A DNA stretch of 64,000 nt. Source: Taudactylus pleione. Lineage: Eukaryota > Chordata > Amphibia > Anura > Myobatrachidae. This document shows positions 30,873-42,563 of this stretch, in pieces. The position numbers and the translations under genes were made by a program. Where the stretch lies: positions 2,589,001 through 2,653,000 of the forward strand of contig JAUIMM010000646.1 of assembly GCA_031769625.1 (NCBI GenBank), given 5' to 3'. The number at the start of each line of letters is the position of its first letter. The stretch's first letter is position 1. The notes under the pieces were generated by a model. It was given only the letters and a program-made list of their open reading frames with translations, was not told the origin of the DNA and searched no databases.

Positions 30873-32932
30873 TTATTCATTATTTATATGGGGCCACAAA
30901 GGTTCTGCAGTGCCTTACACAGTACATAAGTAAAGGTGCACAGAAGAAAAACAGTTATTAACAGTACAAAACAATTCATGACAAGGGCATGGCTTATAAA
31001 CATTGCTGCATAACACTGAAATAAGCAGCATGGCGTCAGCAACCAAGTGTCTGTTGCCATTTGGAGAGTTAGAAGTACATGATAGTACAGTATAAGTAGG
31101 GGAAGGAGAAGCACCTGAGGGAGAGGGCCCTGCTCGTGAGGGCTTACATTCTAAATGGAAGGGACAGGCAGACAGGGGTGAAACCAATAGCGTAACTAGG
31201 GTATATGGAGCCAAGGGCAAATGTAAAAATGAAGCCCCCCCCCCTATGTTTCTGCGTGCCGAAAAATGGATGTGGTCACATAAAAATGGGGCGTGTCAAC
31301 ATGACACACCCCTATCTCGTCACTTTGAACATTCCTCTCCATTCCATATGCACCTTAATGCAGTTCCCCTTATACAGTTCCCCCTATGCAGTGCCCCCAG
31401 TAGTGGTCTCCCTTATGCAGGCACCCAGTAGTGCCCCTTATATAGTACCCCCAGTATGCAATGTCCCCAGTAGTGATTCCTCTTATGCAGGCCACCTTAT
31501 ACAGTACCCCCAGTAGTGGTCCCCCTTGTGCAGCCCACCATTAGTTCCCCTTATACAGTGCCCCCAGTAGTGGTCCCCGATATGCAAGCCCCCAGTAGTG
31601 CCCCTTATACAGTGCCCCTAGTAGTGGTCTCCCTTATGCAGGTCCCCAGTAGGGATCCCCCTTATTCAGTACCCCATGTAGTGGTCCCCCCTATGCAGTG
31701 CCCCTAGTAGTGCCCCTTATACAGTGCCCCCAGTAGTGGAACCCCTTTTGCAGGTCCCAGTAGTGATCCCCTCTATCCAGTGCCCCCAGTAGTGGTCCTC
31801 CCTATTCAGTGCCACCAGTAGCGGTCCCCCGATGCAGTGCTCCAGTAGTAGCCCCCTCCCCAGTAGTACCCCCTGTAGTGGTCCCCCCGATGCAGTTCCC
31901 CCAGTAGTAGTCCCCCCAGTAGTAGTCCCCAGTAGAGGTCCCCCCCGATGCAGTGCCCCAATAGTCACCCTCTTCCCAGTAGTGCCCCCTCCCCAGTAGT
32001 GCCCCCAGTAGTGTTCCCCCCGATGCAGCACCCCCCGTAGTAGACAAACGCATAAGTAAAAAAAAAATACCACTTACCTGAATCCCCGCTCCGACTCCAG
32101 CTCCTGCTCCCGCCGCAGTCCTCACCACCGCAGTCCTCCCGGGCTAGCGCTCTCTGCATTATAGGAGAGACATCATGACGTCTTTCCCATTACCCACTGC
32201 AGGAGCCAGAAGACAGAGCTCATGAGTGAGCTCCAGCCCGGCTTTTGCAGTGGGTGCAGTAGCAGCCAATGAGAGTCTGTCTGACTCTCATTGGCTGCTG
32301 ATTAACACACACAATGCAGCCGCTGGCGGCGATGTGTGTGTAAATACACCAGCCTGAGCCTGCCTCTCACAATCCACCTGGCACTATTAAGTAAGCACTC
32401 AGGGTGAAGGAAGGGGCTCGGCTGTGCAGCACAGGACTGACTAAGCCGTGCGTGACCAAAAATGGGGGTGTGGCCTAATTACCGTAGGTCACGCCCCTTT
32501 GTGATGTTATATGGGGGCGTGCCCACATGGCATGCCTCCAAATAATGTCAGGCTGGGGGGAGCCTCACTAGCTGGGCTTCCCCCAGCCCTTCTCCCGTCA
32601 CTGAATGGATGCTGCGTGCATGCACGCAGCATCCATTCAGACTCCGGGATCCGGCACTGCCGCACAGCTGCGGTCATGGGGGTCCCCAACCTCCTGATTT
32701 CACCACCCGTGGGCCACTGCAGCCCACGGGTGGAACAGCGGGACACTACTGTCCCGCTGAAATCAGGATGTTGGGGAGGGGTGCGGCCTCTATGGGTGGC
32801 GCCCCTGTGTGACCACACTGGTTGAACACCCCTAGAGCCAGCCCTGCCCTAGTGACGCCACTGGGTAAACAGATGGGGTAGATAGTGAGGAAAGAGCAGT
32901 GGGTTAGGATAAGAGCTGGAAAGCTTTGATGA
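30841..32932 (-). mobile_element. L2-type LINE tail, split by hAT element
   Basis: (TTA)n at 30841-30878, then GGGGCCACAAAGGTTCTGC through AGGGCCCTGCTCGTGAGG to 31184. It resumes at 32864 with GTAAACAGATGGGGTAGATA. It matches the 3' tails at 2446 and 63530. Only 3' UTR sequence is present. Confidence 0.8.
31185..32863. mobile_element. Non-autonomous hAT element with CAGTAGTGCCCC minisatellite
   Basis: CAATAGCGTAACTAGGG on the left and the complement CAGTGGCGTCACTAGGG on the right. It is inserted in an L2 tail, with duplication GGTGAAAC against GGTAAAC (one base lost). The minisatellite spans about 31350-32040. A splice-donor-like CTTACCTG lies near 32075, and a CCAAT palindrome (CCAATGAGAGTC with its inverse) near 32266-32295. 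It encodes no protein; 32.4-32.8 kb is GC-rich and palindromic (GGATGCTGCGTGCATGCACG). Confidence 0.82.
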
Positions 32933-32973
32933 ATATATATATATATATATATACTGTATATATACAGTATATG
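32933..32973. repeat. (TA)n microsatellite
   Basis: TATATA runs interrupted by CTG. Confidence 0.9.
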
Positions 32974-33469
32974 TTACGGAATGTGTGTGTTTTAAAATTA
33001 CCTGATGTTATGTAAAAATTAAGTTCATCGTTCATCTACCTCTATAACAAAAATTGCATTATATTAATTTCTAAATATGTGTTATTTGCATGAAAAGTGT
33101 ATAAAATGAACAAATAAAGTTGTTGCACTTTCATTTTTGTCTGCTTCATTATAACATCTAAATACATCCAGCTAAAAATGCACCTTTTATGGGACTGTCC
33201 CACCATCCTAATATTGAATACTTTTTTCCCAGCTGCTGGGTGCTATGCCATCGTCCTGTGAGTGGGTGCTTCTCACATGCTAGACCCACCCACAAAGAGG
33301 TGCAGCTATGCTCAACATGCTTTGGCCACACCCCTTGAAGGAGGACCCCCAGGAAGTTGCTGTACTGGGGCTCAGTGGGGCATGTGCCCTGGGCGCTGTG
33401 AGCAGGGCAGGCCCGAGCCAATTATTTTGATTTTGCCTCCCCTCAGTGGACCTTCATCCTAGCTCACTC
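32974..33469. other. Unassigned sequence with a hAT-like fragment
   Basis: No gene. GGCATGTGCCCTGGGCGC (33378-33395) is shared with the hAT element at about 52022-52040, so part of this stretch is probably another eroded member. Confidence 0.4.
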
Positions 33470-34050
33470 ATCCCCCCATGGAGCCCCTCACAGTCCAGAA
33501 CCCCTCATCACAGCCCCTCACAGCACCCCTCACCACAGCCCCAGTTATCACAATCCCTCTCATCACAGCCTCTCTCACTCCCCTCATAACCCCTGATCAC
33601 AGCCAACATATCCCCCTCATCACAGACCCTCATATCCTTTCTTCACAGCCCTTCATTATAGCCCCTCTCAGTCACCTCCTTAACAGTCACTCCATCACAG
33701 CACCTCCATTACAGCCCCCCTCCATCACAGCCCCTCATATCCCCTCTTCACAGCCCCTCATATCACCCTCATCTCAGCCATTCCATCACAGCCCCTCATA
33801 TCCCCTCTTCACAGCCCCTCAACATAGCCCTTCTCACTCCCCCTCATCACAGTCAACTCCATCACAGTCACCTCCATCATAGCCACTCCATTACAGCACC
33901 CCTTTATCACAGCCCCTCATATCACCCTCATCACAGCCACTCCATCACAACCCCTCATATCCCCTCTTCACAGCACTTCCATATAGCCCCTATCACTCCC
34001 ACTCATCACAGTCTGCTCCATCACAGCCCCTTACTCAGACTTACCTGCTG
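33470..34050. repeat. CACAGCCCCTCATATCCC minisatellite
   Basis: About 25-30 imperfect units of about 19 bp (TCACAGCCCCTCATATCCCC and variants). The 134-codon open frame across it is composed of the repeat. Confidence 0.92.
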
Positions 34051-34246
34051 GCTCCAACAGCGGCAGCAGAGGACTGAAGGTGGGGAACAGGTCTGGCTGG
34101 CAGTGACATCGGCGGGTGCCCTCCTGAGCGGTGCGGCGCGCCTGTGCAGGCAGCTGTGTCACAGTGACACAGTCTGTCCGGAGGCACATGACCCATTACC
34201 CGGCCGCATCCCCTCCCGCGTAGGTCTCAGAGAAGCCAACACTGCA

Positions 34247-34331
34247 TGGATCGGATTACCAAAGTGATGATCCAAGGCCAGCTGCTGGGCCAGCTGCTGA
34301 CTGCGGATCATCACTTTGGTAATCTGATCGC
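34247..34331. repeat. Long hairpin
   Basis: ATTACCAAAGTGATGATCC on the left and its complement on the right form a stem of about 20-25 bp around a CAGCTGCTGGGCCAGCTGCTG loop. It lies between the minisatellite and the CCAAT-palindrome module. Confidence 0.75.
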
Positions 34332-34594
34332 TTCATCGCTCTATAGATGAGAGGGAAGAGTGGTCCCTCCTCCCCCTCCAGCAGGGACTTGGGTCTCCGG
34401 CCGGGTGACTGCCGTGGCACCCTCCTCATTCTGGCGCTCTACGCTGCCGCATACCCAGCGTATAGGTCAGGCCAGCCCTGGCTGTCAGACCCGGTGGTGG
34501 GGGGAGGGGTTGGCAATATACACTAAAAAAAATACACCACCGCCGGGTAGTACATTCACTGACAGTGAGTGAACTACCTGGCGGTGGTGTGTTT

Positions 34595-35225
34595 GTTTTA
34601 GCAGCTAATAAGAGTCAAACAGACTCTTATTGGCTGCTGCACCCAGGACCGGCGCTGAGCTGCAGCTCACTCATGAGCTCCACCTTCTGGCTCCCGCAGT
34701 GAGTGAAAGGAGAGACGTCATGACATCTCTCTCATAGTGCCAAGTGGGATGGGAGGAGCGGACGGTGGCAGACGCAGGAGCGTGGAGTCGATTAAGTATA
34801 ATTTTGTGTTGTGTATGTGTCTGTGTGTTTTATGTGTAAGGGGCACTACTAATGGGGACACTGTATAAGGGGTACTACTGGGGGCACTGTATAAGGGGCA
34901 CTACTGAGAGCACTGTATATAAGGGACACTACTGGAGGCACTGTATATAAGGGGCACTATTACTGGGGGCATTGTATAAGGGGCACTTCTGGAGGCACTG
35001 TATAGAAGGGGCACTACTGGGGGCACTGTATAAGGGGCACTACTTGGAGCACTGTATATAAGTGTTGCTACTGGGGGCACTGTATAAGGGTCCCTACTGG
35101 TGACACTGTATTTAAGGGGCATTACTGGGAACACTGAATATAAGGGGCATTACTACTGGGGGTACTGTATATAAGGGGCACTGTATATAAGGGGCACTAC
35201 TGGGGGCACTGTATATAAGGGGCAT
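34595..35225 (+). mobile_element. CCAAT-palindrome module with GGGGCACTACTGGGGG minisatellite
   Basis: In forward orientation: an AGCAGCTAATAAGAGTC palindrome with ATTGGCTGCTG, GAGACGTCATGACATCTCTC, and an array of GGGGCACTACTGGGGGCACTG units (about 34840-35225). It is the reverse of the modules at 1.5-2.0 and 31.3-32.3 kb and parallel to 52.08-52.8 kb. TIRs are not visible; the right side is cut by an LTR at 35227. Confidence 0.7.
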
Positions 35226-35226
35226 G

Positions 35227-35992
35227 TCACGACCCAGGTTTTGTGGCATGGAGGTTTGCGGTCCTTATTGGTGAAGGCGCTGTGGCGCGGTCCTTCTGGC
35301 GGGGGAGCTGGCGTGTGGAGACTGGCATTGCGTGTACGCAGAGGTCTGCCAGCATTGGGCCATCCTGGCAACGGTAAGTATAGTGGTGTCTCCGCATCAC
35401 AGCTGTCTGGGCGCCAACATGTTGTCTTTGGCCATGTGACATAGCAGGCCATTCGTCTGTGGGTCACCTGCTCTCTCTGGCCTATCACATTAAGGGTGTT
35501 TGGAGCACCCTGTAGTTGACAGTGCAACATGTTCACAGTGTCAGCTGCGAGAGAGAGTTCTGTGCACTCCTGAAACCTTAGTCTTGTGCTCTGGTGATTG
35601 CCCTAGCTCCTTGTCAGCCTCCGTCTCCCTGCATAGCCTGCACCGCTCTGCCTTGCCTTGCACTCTGCTGGTGATCAGCCCTACACCTTCCACAAGACCC
35701 TCTCCTGCCTGAACCTGTCTCCTCAGTTAACCCATTCCTGTTCAGCCATCATCTCAGCATTACCGGATTCTCCTTCAAGCCATCATCTCAGCATTACCGG
35801 ATTCTCCTTTCAGCCATCATCACAGCATTACCGGATTTCCCTTTCAGCCACTATCACAGCATTTCCGCATATCCCTCTCAGCCACCATTCAGCATACCAG
35901 GATATCCACTTCACTCTTACAGTCTATCTGGATTCACCTCATTCATCTCTGTCACTGATCTGGACATTTGTTTATTCCCACTCACAGTACTT
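35227..35992 (+). repeat. Truncated Gypsy-type LTR
   Basis: Starts TGTCACGACCC, like the chromovirus LTRs here (TGTCACGGCC on their coding strand). It ends abruptly where PLE-C begins. Near 35740-35890 it holds four or five copies of a 35-40 bp unit (CAGCCATCATCTCAGCATTA). No partner LTR is seen, so it is a solo LTR or a truncated element. Confidence 0.65.
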
Positions 35993-36298
35993 AAAGATTG
36001 TCCGCACAGACACTTATAATACCAATCATGTCCTTCCCCAATTATATGTTAATTTATAAGGAAGGGGCACTCACAGAATATCAATGTATGAGATCATCCC
36101 ATAATGGGATTACGTTATGGTAGCCCAAAATGTAACCTTTAATTCATTTATTTTTAAAATCCTAATTTGTAGCGAAATATAAAGTACAAAATTGTGTTAC
36201 GGTGCAATGGTGTAAGACAATACTAACAATAAATTAAAATGTTGTGTCAACCCCAATTGTTTGTTTTAATTATTAAATATCCCTCATAGCCTTCCTAT

Positions 36299-37065
36299 TG
36301 TGATGTTCAGGGTTGTTTGTGGACCCGGGGTGGTAGCAGGAGCGATCACAGAAGCAGATTTAAAAATAAAACTAGAATTTTTAATAAGTGCTTGAGTAGA
36401 CATATAATGGCAGTAAATAAAAGTCCAGGAATATATAATGTGCACAAGAGTTCTGTGGTGGGAGTAAAAGGGTTAATGTCCAAGTAGAAACAATTAGAGC
36501 TGTCCAGGTGTGCAGGTAGTGAAACTGAAAATAATCAAGCCAGGTTTGCAGGTAGTGAACTGAAGCGCAGGATGTCAGCAGGCTCAGGCACTCAGGTATG
36601 GGCAAGGGTGATGGAGGAAGCGGGGTAGTCCAGTGGGAGCTAGGAGCTGACAGGCAGACTGGCAGACAGCGAATTCACAGGAACAGGAAAGCACAGAGAA
36701 CTCCCTCTCAGCTAGGCTGAGATACACGTTGCACTGGCAAAGAAGGAAGGCACTGACCCTTCCTAAATACCCCATGCCGTGCTGTTACTGGCTGGAGGGA
36801 ACATGTGACTCACCAGGATTGGCCAGCCGCATCACATGGCCAGGAGGCAAGATGGAGGCAAGGAGGCAAGACCCAGCGCCCATGCCAAACGGAACGGAGA
36901 CGCCGCCAGGCCTCACCAGTGCAGAGTGACAACAGGGCCGCACAACAACGCGCGCAGCCAAAGCCCCCCGCCAGACACCAGCTCCGCCACCAGACAGCCC
37001 GCGCCACAACGACCTCACAGGTAACACCCGCCTAGCACCTATGCTGAAATACCCTGGCCGTGACA
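36299..37065 (-). repeat. Chromovirus 3' LTR
   Basis: 767 bp; TGTGATGTTC...CCGTGACA on the plus strand. The only large difference from the other LTR is an extra block around 36848-36875. Confidence 0.93.
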
Positions 37066-37452
37066 GTACCCCCCCTTTTGGGGTGGCCTCAGGACACTCA
37101 CCAGGCTTCTCCGGATGGGCAGAATGGAATCTCCTGATGAGCGTGGGATGGTGGACATCACGAGCATCGGTCCAGCAACGTTCCTCTGGACCGTAACCTT
37201 TCCAGTCCTACAAATACTGAAGATGACCTCTGCGCAGACGAGAGTCCAAGATCTGGGTGACTTCAAACTCAAATATCTCCATTCCTTCAACGCCAACTTT
37301 ACAGCTAGTAGTTCTTGCTCACCTATGGCGTAGTTCCTTTCGGCAGGAGAGAATTTTTTAGAAAAGAACCCACACGGATGGACTCGGTTGTCCTCATAAC
37401 GTTGAGATAAGACTGCTCCCACAGCTTCAGATGATGCGTCTACTTCCAACAA
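37039..37452 (-). pseudogene. RNase H joined to chromodomain remnant
   Basis: An RNase H start ([53 protein letters not shown]) is followed at about 37270 by a deletion junction. Past it, in another frame, the minus strand reads a chromodomain-like phrase ([12 protein letters not shown], one stop, [12 protein letters not shown]) and the usual end ([17 protein letters not shown]). The whole integrase is absent. In chromoviruses the chromodomain lies C-terminal to integrase and guides insertion. Confidence 0.85.
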
Positions 37453-37476
37453 AAAAGGCCTGTCCAGATCGGGTTG

Positions 37477-38845
37477 TCAAAGAACTGGTGCACCTTTGCG
37501 GGTCAAGGCTGTAATGGGAGCCAGCAGTGTAGAAAATCCCTTAATGAAGCGTCTATAATAATTTGCGAAGCCCAACAATCTCTGGATGGCCTTCAGTGTC
37601 TGAGGTCGGGTCCAATCCAGAATTGCCTGTACCTTCTTGGGGTCCATTTCTAAACTGGAGCCAGATATTACATAGCCGAGAAAAGGTACACTGGGCACTC
37701 CAAAGACGCACTTCTCCAGTTTGCAGTAAAGGTGGTTTTCTCTCAAACGGGTCAAAACTTCTTTAACATGTTCTTGATGTTTAGCCACAGAGGGTGAAAA
37801 AAATCAGTATGTCATCCAGATAGACAACAACCGAAACATATAACAGATCCCGGAAAATCTCATTAACGAAACTTTGAAAGACAGCAGGGGCGTTACACAA
37901 TCCAAAAGGCATTACTAAATACTCAAAATGTCCATCTCTGGTATTAAAAGCGGTCTTCCATTCATCGCCAGCTCGGATACGAATGAGGTTGTAAGCCCCT
38001 CTTAGATCTAATTTCGAAAAAATTACAGAGCCCTTGACCCTATCAAACAACTCAGTAATCAGGGGAAGAGGGTATCGATTCTTTACAGTAATGTCATTAA
38101 GGCCTCGATAATCGATGTATGGTCTTAGACCACCGTCCTTCTTGCCAACGAAGAAAAACCCAGCTCCGGCAGGTGAAGTAGAAGGGCGAATGAACCCCTT
38201 TGCCAGGTTGTCCCGGATGTATTCGGTCATGGCTTGAGTCTCAGGCAAGGACAGCGGATAGGTACGACCACGAGGTGGTATCTTATCAGGTATCAATTCA
38301 ATTGGACAGTCCCATTCCCTATGAGGGGGTAAGATATTTGCTTGTTGTTCAGAGAAAACGTCGGCGAACATCTGATATTCCTTGGGAATGGCAGAAGAAA
38401 CTAATGGAACTGTCTTTCTCACAGGTCGAATCTTTGGAAGACAGGATTTCTGACAGTCCATACCCCATGACAGAATCTGCATAGAACTCCAATCAATCCT
38501 GGGATTATGCTGACGTAACCAGGGTAGACCAAGAACAATTTCTTGAGAGGCCTCTGATATCACCAGGAATTTTAAGGACTCAGAATGAAGTGCCCCAATT
38601 CGGACCAATACTGGTTGAGTCTCTTTGGTGACTATCCCGTTAGTTAGAGGGCGTCCATCTATAGAGGTCAGAGAGATGACATGGTTGAGAGACAAACAAG
38701 GAATCTGAAATTTATCTATGAAACTAGACGTTATGAAATTTCCGGCTGCTCCCGAGTCGAGTAGAGCAGTAGCAAAGACAGGTTTGGGTTTAAGATCCAA
38801 CGCTAGGGTAATCGTGAAATCTTTAATTTTTGGAGACGGGTTCAT
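37477..38845 (-). pseudogene. Chromovirus protease and reverse transcriptase
   Basis: Protease signature ALLDSGAAGNFITSSF (DSG) near the start. RT landmarks are LDLRGAYNLIRI, MPFGLCNAPAVFQSFVNEIF and the catalytic VYLDDILIF. One base is lost or gained in a T-run at about 37790, after which the thumb continues in a second frame (CKLEKCVFGVPSVPFLGYVI, RLLGFANYYRRFI). A TGA near 37477 separates it from RNase H. The pol frame overlaps the gag end by about 10 codons in a different phase, so a gag-pol frameshift or a mutation lies at 38850-38900. Confidence 0.93.
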
Positions 38846-38874
38846 AACTCCTAACTTGATGTCTCCAGGGTCAG

Positions 38875-39801
38875 TTAGGATTTGGCATTTCCCGGTTTAC
38901 GGGGCCAGGAGATCAGCAGGTGACCGGACTCTCCGCAGTACAGACAGAGGTTCTTTTGCATTCTTCTCTGACGTTCTTCTTTAGAGAGGTGTGTATGATT
39001 CACCTGCATAGGCTCCTCTTCAGTAGGGGAAGGAATGGGATGGGTAGAAATGGAGGGGGTAAATGACTTTTGCCGGTCAGTTCTGTTTTTTTCAGCCTGA
39101 CGTTCCCTGAAGCGTAGGTCAACTTTGATACACAATGAAATCATGTTGTTCAGATTAGTAGGAAGCTCTCGAGTGACTAGATCATCCTTTAGTCGGTCTG
39201 ACAACCCATGCCAGAAGGTCGAGGTGAGGGCTTCCTCATTCCATTTGAGCTCTGATGATAAAATTTGAAATTGCACGGCATATTGACTGACAGGACGGAC
39301 CCCTTGTCTCAGTGTCATGATGTTTGATGATGCTGATACAGTACGCCCAGGTTCTTCGAAAATCCTCCTGAAGGATGACACAAAGCCTGCGTAATTATCC
39401 AGCAGCGGATCTGAGCGCTCCCAGAGTGGGGAAGCCTATTCCAAGGCCTGGCCGGATAACAGAGAGACTATATAAGCCACTTTAGTTCTTGCAGTTAGAA
39501 AGTTGTCAGGCTGCAGGGTAAAATGTATGTCACACTGATTTAGGAATCCTCGGCAGAGTTTAGGATTGCCGTCAAATTTATTTGGTAAAGGAAGACGTAA
39601 GCGGGGAGATGATCTGCCTCCTGTATTCCCAGACGCTGATACTTCAGGGGTAGAAAAGGAAGTTTGCAAACTATCCTGTCGCTTGGACATCTCTAGCAGA
39701 AATTGAGCCATCTGATGCTGCATGTTTTCCAGATTTTCTAAACGACCAGAAATGCACCTGAACAAATCCACTCCTGACTCCTGATCCGTGGCCGGCTCCA
39801 T
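38875..39801 (-). pseudogene. Chromovirus Gag
   Basis: The likely start is MEPATDQES near 39801, 15 nt from the LTR; the open frame continues upstream into the LTR only by chance. It includes a leucine-rich N region, the capsid (PLPNKFDGNPKLCRGFLNQC, FVSSFRRIFEEPGR-like, LKWNEEALTSTFWHGLSDRL) and one zinc knuckle LCLYCGESGHLLISW, where the fourth Cys is Trp. One in-frame TAG lies at 39436. It packages element RNA in the family; this copy is disabled. Confidence 0.88.
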
Positions 39802-39816
39802 GGGGCCAGTGCAAAC

Positions 39817-40563
39817 TGTGATGTTCTGGGTTGTTTGTGGACCCGGGGTGGTAGCAGAAGCGATCACAGAAGCAGATTAAAAATAAAAGTAGAATTTTTA
39901 ATAAGTACTTGAGTAGACATATAATGGCAGTAAATAAAAGTCCAGGAATATATAATGTGCACAAGAGTTCTGTGGTGGGAGTAAAAGGGTTAATGTCCAA
40001 GTAGAAACAATTATAGCTGTCCAGGTGTGCAGGTAGTGAAACTAAAAATAATCAAGCCAGGTTTGCAGGTAGTGAACTGAAGCGCAGGATGTCAGCAGGC
40101 TCAGGCACTCAGGTATGGGCAAGGGTGATGGAGGAAGCGGGGTAGTCCAGTGGGAGCTAGGAGCTGACAGGCAGACTGGCAGATAGGCGAATTCACAGGA
40201 ACAGGAAAGCACAGAGAACTCCCTCTCAGCTAGGCTGAGATACACGTTGCACTGGCAAAGAAGGAAGGCACTGATCCTTCCTAAATACCCCATGCCGTGC
40301 TGTTACTGGCTGGAGGGAACATGTGACTCACCAGGATTGGCCAGCCGCATCACATGGCCAGAATGCAAGATGGCCACGCCCATGCCAAATGGAACGGAGA
40401 TGCCGCCAGGCCTCACCAGCGTAGAGTGACAACAGGGCCGCACAACAACGCGCGCAGCCAAAGCCCCCGCCAGACACCAGCTCCGCCACCAGACAGCCCG
40501 CGCCACAACGACCTCACAGGTAACATCCGCCTAGCGCCATGCTGAAATACCCTGGCCGTGACA
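39817..40563 (-). repeat. Chromovirus 5' LTR
   Basis: 747 bp with the same ends as the other LTR. The leader to the gag start is only about 15 nt, and no standard tRNA-primer site (TGG start) is visible there. Confidence 0.93.
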
Positions 40564-40568
40564 CCTAT

Positions 40569-42560
40569 TATATATTTAATCAAGACAAGATTTCAGCATC
40601 ACCATTCACGTGGCTAAATATCACTAATTTCTGTAAGTTGAGGTGATACTGAATTGTATTTGTGTTGAATACTGATGCTTTATTGCTTCTGTAGCACCAT
40701 TTTTAATTGGTAACACTAACAAGAGTCTTCATTCGCAATTTGTACAATCCAGTTTTCATAGTATTCAAATCTTCATACTAGACAATGTGCTTCTATTATG
40801 TAAAGCACCCATTCTCTTATGTAACGTAAACTGCGCAGTATTGCAGTATTTTCTTGTTACATTTCATGTTATTCTCCATTTGACATTTTGATTCAACAAA
40901 TATATCAGTAAAAAGTTATATTGTATTGAGATGTACTGGTTCTGCGTATGTATAGTTTATTGAAAACACACTAAGTATAATTCTGGATTCTTATTTAATG
41001 TTGTTAGTATGCGTGTTGTGTGTGGGGTTTCACACAGGATCTACATTGATACACTGTGGTTAATTATTACATGTGTTTACACAGCATCACGGTCAGAGCT
41101 TCAGATGTCAAATCTCATTCACACACAATGTGTTGCTCGTTTATAATATGAGCTCTCTCACAGCATATTTAGTTGCTACATGTGTTTGCACAACATCGCG
41201 GTCAGAGTTTCAGACGTCAAATCACGTTCACATGCAGTGTATTGCTCATTTACAATATGAGCTTTCTCACGGCGTGTGAGATCAATCACACAAATGTTCC
41301 TGTCACATCTTCATTAATTGTACTGAGGCTAACGAGTGGAACACAACAGTTAAAACCACCGAACACGCTAGCCCAAGTGTACGGTTCCCGATGTACGTTT
41401 CACTTTCACTTGATCATGGGATCGGAACAGAGCTACTGTATATTACGGTAATCCAGCAATTGGTGTATTGGTTTGTGAGTGATGTAACCTCCAGCCTATC
41501 AATGAGATCCTCCTTTATTTCAGCAAGTTACATCACTGTTATTTTGTAAGACTATATGGAAGTCTGTGTATGCATCATGACTAGCATATTCATGGTCCAA
41601 TCAGATCTTACTCTCAGTTCTCTCATTAAATCCTTGTAGGACAGGTAAGTTTTAATACAGGAAATCCTATGAGGGCATTAATACTAAGATGATAAATTAA
41701 ATCTATGAGTTTATATCTTCATATTAGACTCCTATGATACTGTTTCAACTGCTTCAGCAAAATATGAGTTAAAACCCACATATTTATAGTTTATATGGAA
41801 AAAACTATATTATCCCAAGAACTTTCTTTGTTATTATTTAGTATAATTAATTTAATAGTTATTACCTCACAGTCTATCAATAATTAATAATATTATTATT
41901 TATTCCATTAAATAACCTATTACATGCCTAATGTATATAATGTGTAAAAAATGATATATATTTTTTATATGTACAAATATATCATACAAATATTATTCCA
42001 TTTAATCAATATAATAATGTGACTGGCTAAATTATAATAATATTACTATCAAAATACATGTAATTCAATAAATTCATGGTTATCACCCTTATTTAACCAT
42101 TAGTTATGTGAATATACTAATATTTGGACATTCTTAGATATTTATAAAATTTTATTATAGATATAAATCGGATATCTTCAGTGTACTATAGAGTAATGGA
42201 TAGAAAAGTGTATTAAAAGTGATATATGATTAAAGAAAAATATATAGAAAAAAAGAGAATTGTATGTGAATATATATGTACAGCCATATGTATCATACCT
42301 ATTTAAAAGAAACAACAAATGTGACTAAAGTGATAGGATAAACAAACTGTAGAATAATCTTCCAGTATCATTTAAAATAACAAGTGTATGTATGACCATT
42401 ACATAATACATGACTATTATACCCCCAAATTTTTTTGAAACTTTCTTATAAAAGGGAACAAATGTCCCTCCATCCCTTCTGATAGCTGTTCAGCATAATC
42501 CCACAAAGATCTCATTTGATATTAATTATATGTAGTTTAGTTGATAGGTATAGTTGTGTT
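40569..42560 (-). other. PLE-C terminal repeat remainder and 3' non-coding body
   Basis: 40569-40823 completes the left terminal repeat. The rest is AT-rich and non-coding. It holds a two-copy tandem repeat (41072-41275) and a hammerhead-like remnant at 41394-41417. No protein was recognised. Confidence 0.6.
41072..41275. repeat. Two-copy tandem repeat, about 107 bp unit
   Basis: TGTTTACACAGCATCACGG at 41074 and TGTTTGCACAACATCGCGG at 41181 begin two copies that run through GAGCTCTCTCAC and GAGCTTTCTCAC. Confidence 0.8.
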
Positions 42561-42563
42561 ATT

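Larger units (their letters stand above)
36299..40563 (-). mobile_element. Ty3/Gypsy chromovirus, integrase deleted
   Basis: LTRs at 36299-37065 and 39817-40563. The 5-bp duplication is CCTAT (36294-36298 and 40564-40568). The coding strand is minus. The internal region holds gag, protease, RT and RNase H, then a jump to a chromodomain at the pol end; the integrase core is missing. A purine tract AAAAGGGGGGG (37071-37082) abuts the 3' LTR. The left LTR carries an additional short insertion (GGAGGCAAGGAGGCAAGACC region) relative to the right. Confidence 0.93.

Noticed and set aside
31717..32073. Glycine/threonine-rich proteins on the minus strand (also at 1494-1706 and 51021-51221)
   Set aside because: They are translations of the CAGTAGTGCCCC minisatellites.
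33478..33882. 134-codon Ser/Pro-rich protein
   Set aside because: It follows the 19-bp minisatellite; no start context or domain.
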